Assembly (NCBI GenBank): GCA_900762015.1
Contig: CAAFEX010000037.1
Coordinates: 1-13,446 of the forward strand
Length of the DNA stretch: 13,446 bases
Reading direction: 5' to 3'
DNA from: an uncultured Collinsella sp.
Lineage (GTDB): Bacteria; Actinomycetota; Coriobacteriia; Coriobacteriales; Coriobacteriaceae
The notes below the pieces were generated by a model. It did not search any database. It saw only the letters and a program-made list of their open reading frames with translations, and had not been told where the DNA came from. Below are positions 12,392-13,446 of the stretch, one piece after another (position 1 is the first letter of the stretch; each line of letters opens with the position of its first letter). Made by a program: the position numbers and the translations under genes.

Positions 12392-13446
12392 ATGGGACTC
12401 TTGAAAGCTGGATTGGGTGCTGCCGGCGGCGTCATGGCCGACCAGTGGAAGGAATTTATCTACTGCGAATCGATGCCCGCTGACGTCTTGGCCTGCAAGG
12501 GCAGCAAGCGCACCGGCGGCCGCAGCTCCAACACGCGCGGCGAGGACAACGTCATCTCCAACGGCTCGGTCATCGCCGTCAACGACGGCCAGGGCATGCT
12601 CGTGGTGCAAAACGGCAAGATCATCGAAGTCGCGCTGGAGCCCGGTGAGTTCGTCTTTGACACCGGCAGCGAGCCGAACGTCTTTAGCGGCAACCTGGGC
12701 GATTCCATCAAGGAGACCTTCGCCAATATCGGCAGCCGCTTTACCTTTGGCGGCGACGCGGGCAAGGACCAGCGTGTCTACTTCATCAACACCAAGGAGA
12801 TCATCGGCAACAAGTACGGCACCGCCTCGCCCGTGCCCTTCCGCGTGGTCGATAACAACATTGGCCTGGACGTCGACATCTCCGTGCGCTGCAACGGCGA
12901 GTATTCGTACCGCATCACCAACCCGCTGCTGTTCTACACCAACGTATGCGGCAACGTGACCGATAGCTACACGCGCGACAAGATCGACAGCCAGCTTAAG
13001 TCCGAGCTGCTCACCGCCCTGCAGCCCGCCTTTGCCAAGATCTCGGAGATGGGCATCCGCTACAGCGCCATCCCCGGCCACACCACCGAGCTCGCCCGCG
13101 CGCTCAACGAGGTCCTCTCCGCCGACTGGCGTGACCTGCGCGGCGTCGAGATCGTGAGCTTTGGCGTCAACTCAATCGCCGCTTCGCAAGAAGACGAGCA
13201 GATGATCAAGGACCTGCAGAAGGCCGCGGTCATGCGCGATCCCACGATGGCGGCCGCCAATATCGCCAGCGCCCAGAGCGACGCGATGCGTGCGGCAGCA
13301 GCCAACCCCAACGGCGCGATGGCCGGCTTTATGGGCATGGGCATGGCAGGCGGCATGGGCGGCATGAACGCCAGCCAGCTGTTCGCTGCCGGCCAGGCGC
13401 AGCAGCAGGCCGCCCCGCAACCGGCTCCGGCCCCCGCCCCCGCACC
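12392..13446 (+). CDS. SPFH-domain protein, YdjI/virion-core-like (3' end outside window)
   Basis: 351 codons are visible and the frame is open at the window edge. The N-terminus MGLLKAGLGAAGGVMADQWK and EFIYCESMPADVLACKGSKR, the segment PGEFVFDTGSEPNVF, then FTFGGDAGKDQRVYFINTKE and NPLLFYTNVCGNV are strongly characteristic of the family annotated as 'SPFH domain-containing' or 'virion core protein', including Bacillus YdjI. The domain (about 20-270) is followed by a Met/Gly-rich stretch (FMGMGMAGGMGGMN) and a Pro/Ala/Gln linker. Family members usually end in a zinc ribbon, which here would lie beyond 13446. SPFH proteins oligomerise on membranes. Start 12392 has AAAGGAAG upstream. Third gene of the operon; in Bacillus its relative works with PspA-like and membrane partners in envelope stress. 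Confidence 0.88.
   Translation, partial: MGLLKAGLGAAGGVMADQWKEFIYCESMPADVLACKGSKRTGGRSSNTRGEDNVISNGSVIAVNDGQGMLVVQNGKIIEVALEPGEFVFDTGSEPNVFSGNLGDSIKETFANIGSRFTFGGDAGKDQRVYFINTKEIIGNKYGTASPVPFRVVDNNIGLDVDISVRCNGEYSYRITNPLLFYTNVCGNVTDSYTRDKIDSQLKSELLTALQPAFAKISEMGIRYSAIPGHTTELARALNEVLSADWRDLRGVEIVSFGVNSIAASQEDEQMIKDLQKAAVMRDPTMAAANIASAQSDAMRAAAANPNGAMAGFMGMGMAGGMGGMNASQLFAAGQAQQQAAPQPAPAPAPA

Noticed and set aside
10325..13081. Minus-strand open frame of 918 codons
   Set aside because: It lies opposite three well-supported genes in a GC-rich region where antisense frames stay open by codon bias. Its composition (rich in Gly, Val, Ala, Asp) is typical of such a mirror frame, and it has no domain resemblance.

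Overview
The window looks like chromosomal DNA of a high-GC Coriobacteriia (Actinomycetota), most likely a gut Collinsella or close relative. The evidence is the GC-rich codon use, a membrane-embedded LuxR-type regulator with about 12 transmembrane segments (a class much expanded in Collinsella and Eggerthella), SRxxF-type lipoprotein signals, and many short palindromic intergenic repeats. This assignment comes from recognition, not from a search.

Layout: (1) 3-191, the tail of a Fic-like protein with a winged-helix end. (2) 192-547, no gene but dense secondary structure: a 64-nt palindrome that may end the Fic transcript, a GTCCCC repeat and a roughly 98-nt multibranched structure. (3) 548-1228 on the minus strand, pyrE (orotate phosphoribosyltransferase). 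(4) 1229-1666, a divergent spacer with a possible promoter, a 23-codon ORF behind a near-consensus ribosome binding site, and a palindrome. (5) 1667-4435 on the plus strand, an MgtA-type Mg2+ P-type ATPase. (6) 4436-4604, two palindromes between convergent genes. (7) 8180 down to 4605 on the minus strand, a probable four-gene operon: a one-pass membrane protein, a double-zinc-ribbon protein with a Gln-rich helix, and two paralogous lipoproteins. None has a known function. (8) 9871 down to 8327 on the minus strand, the 12-TM LuxR regulator, with a recognisable promoter and a strong terminator. (9) 9931-10258, a repeat-rich spacer. (10) 10259-13446 on the plus strand, an operon of a DUF4428-type zinc protein, a double-zinc-ribbon two-TM membrane protein and an SPFH protein of the YdjI ('virion core protein') type that runs off the window.

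The two parts that merit attention are the cell-envelope gene neighbourhood (zinc-ribbon, SPFH and lipoprotein genes on both sides of a membrane-bound LuxR regulator, resembling in part the Bacillus ydjGHI membrane-stress genes) and the palindromic repeats. In the repeats, a fixed loop is kept while the stem arms change in a base-pair-preserving way. pyrE and mgtA are ordinary housekeeping and transport genes. No tRNA, rRNA, CRISPR array or complete mobile element was seen.
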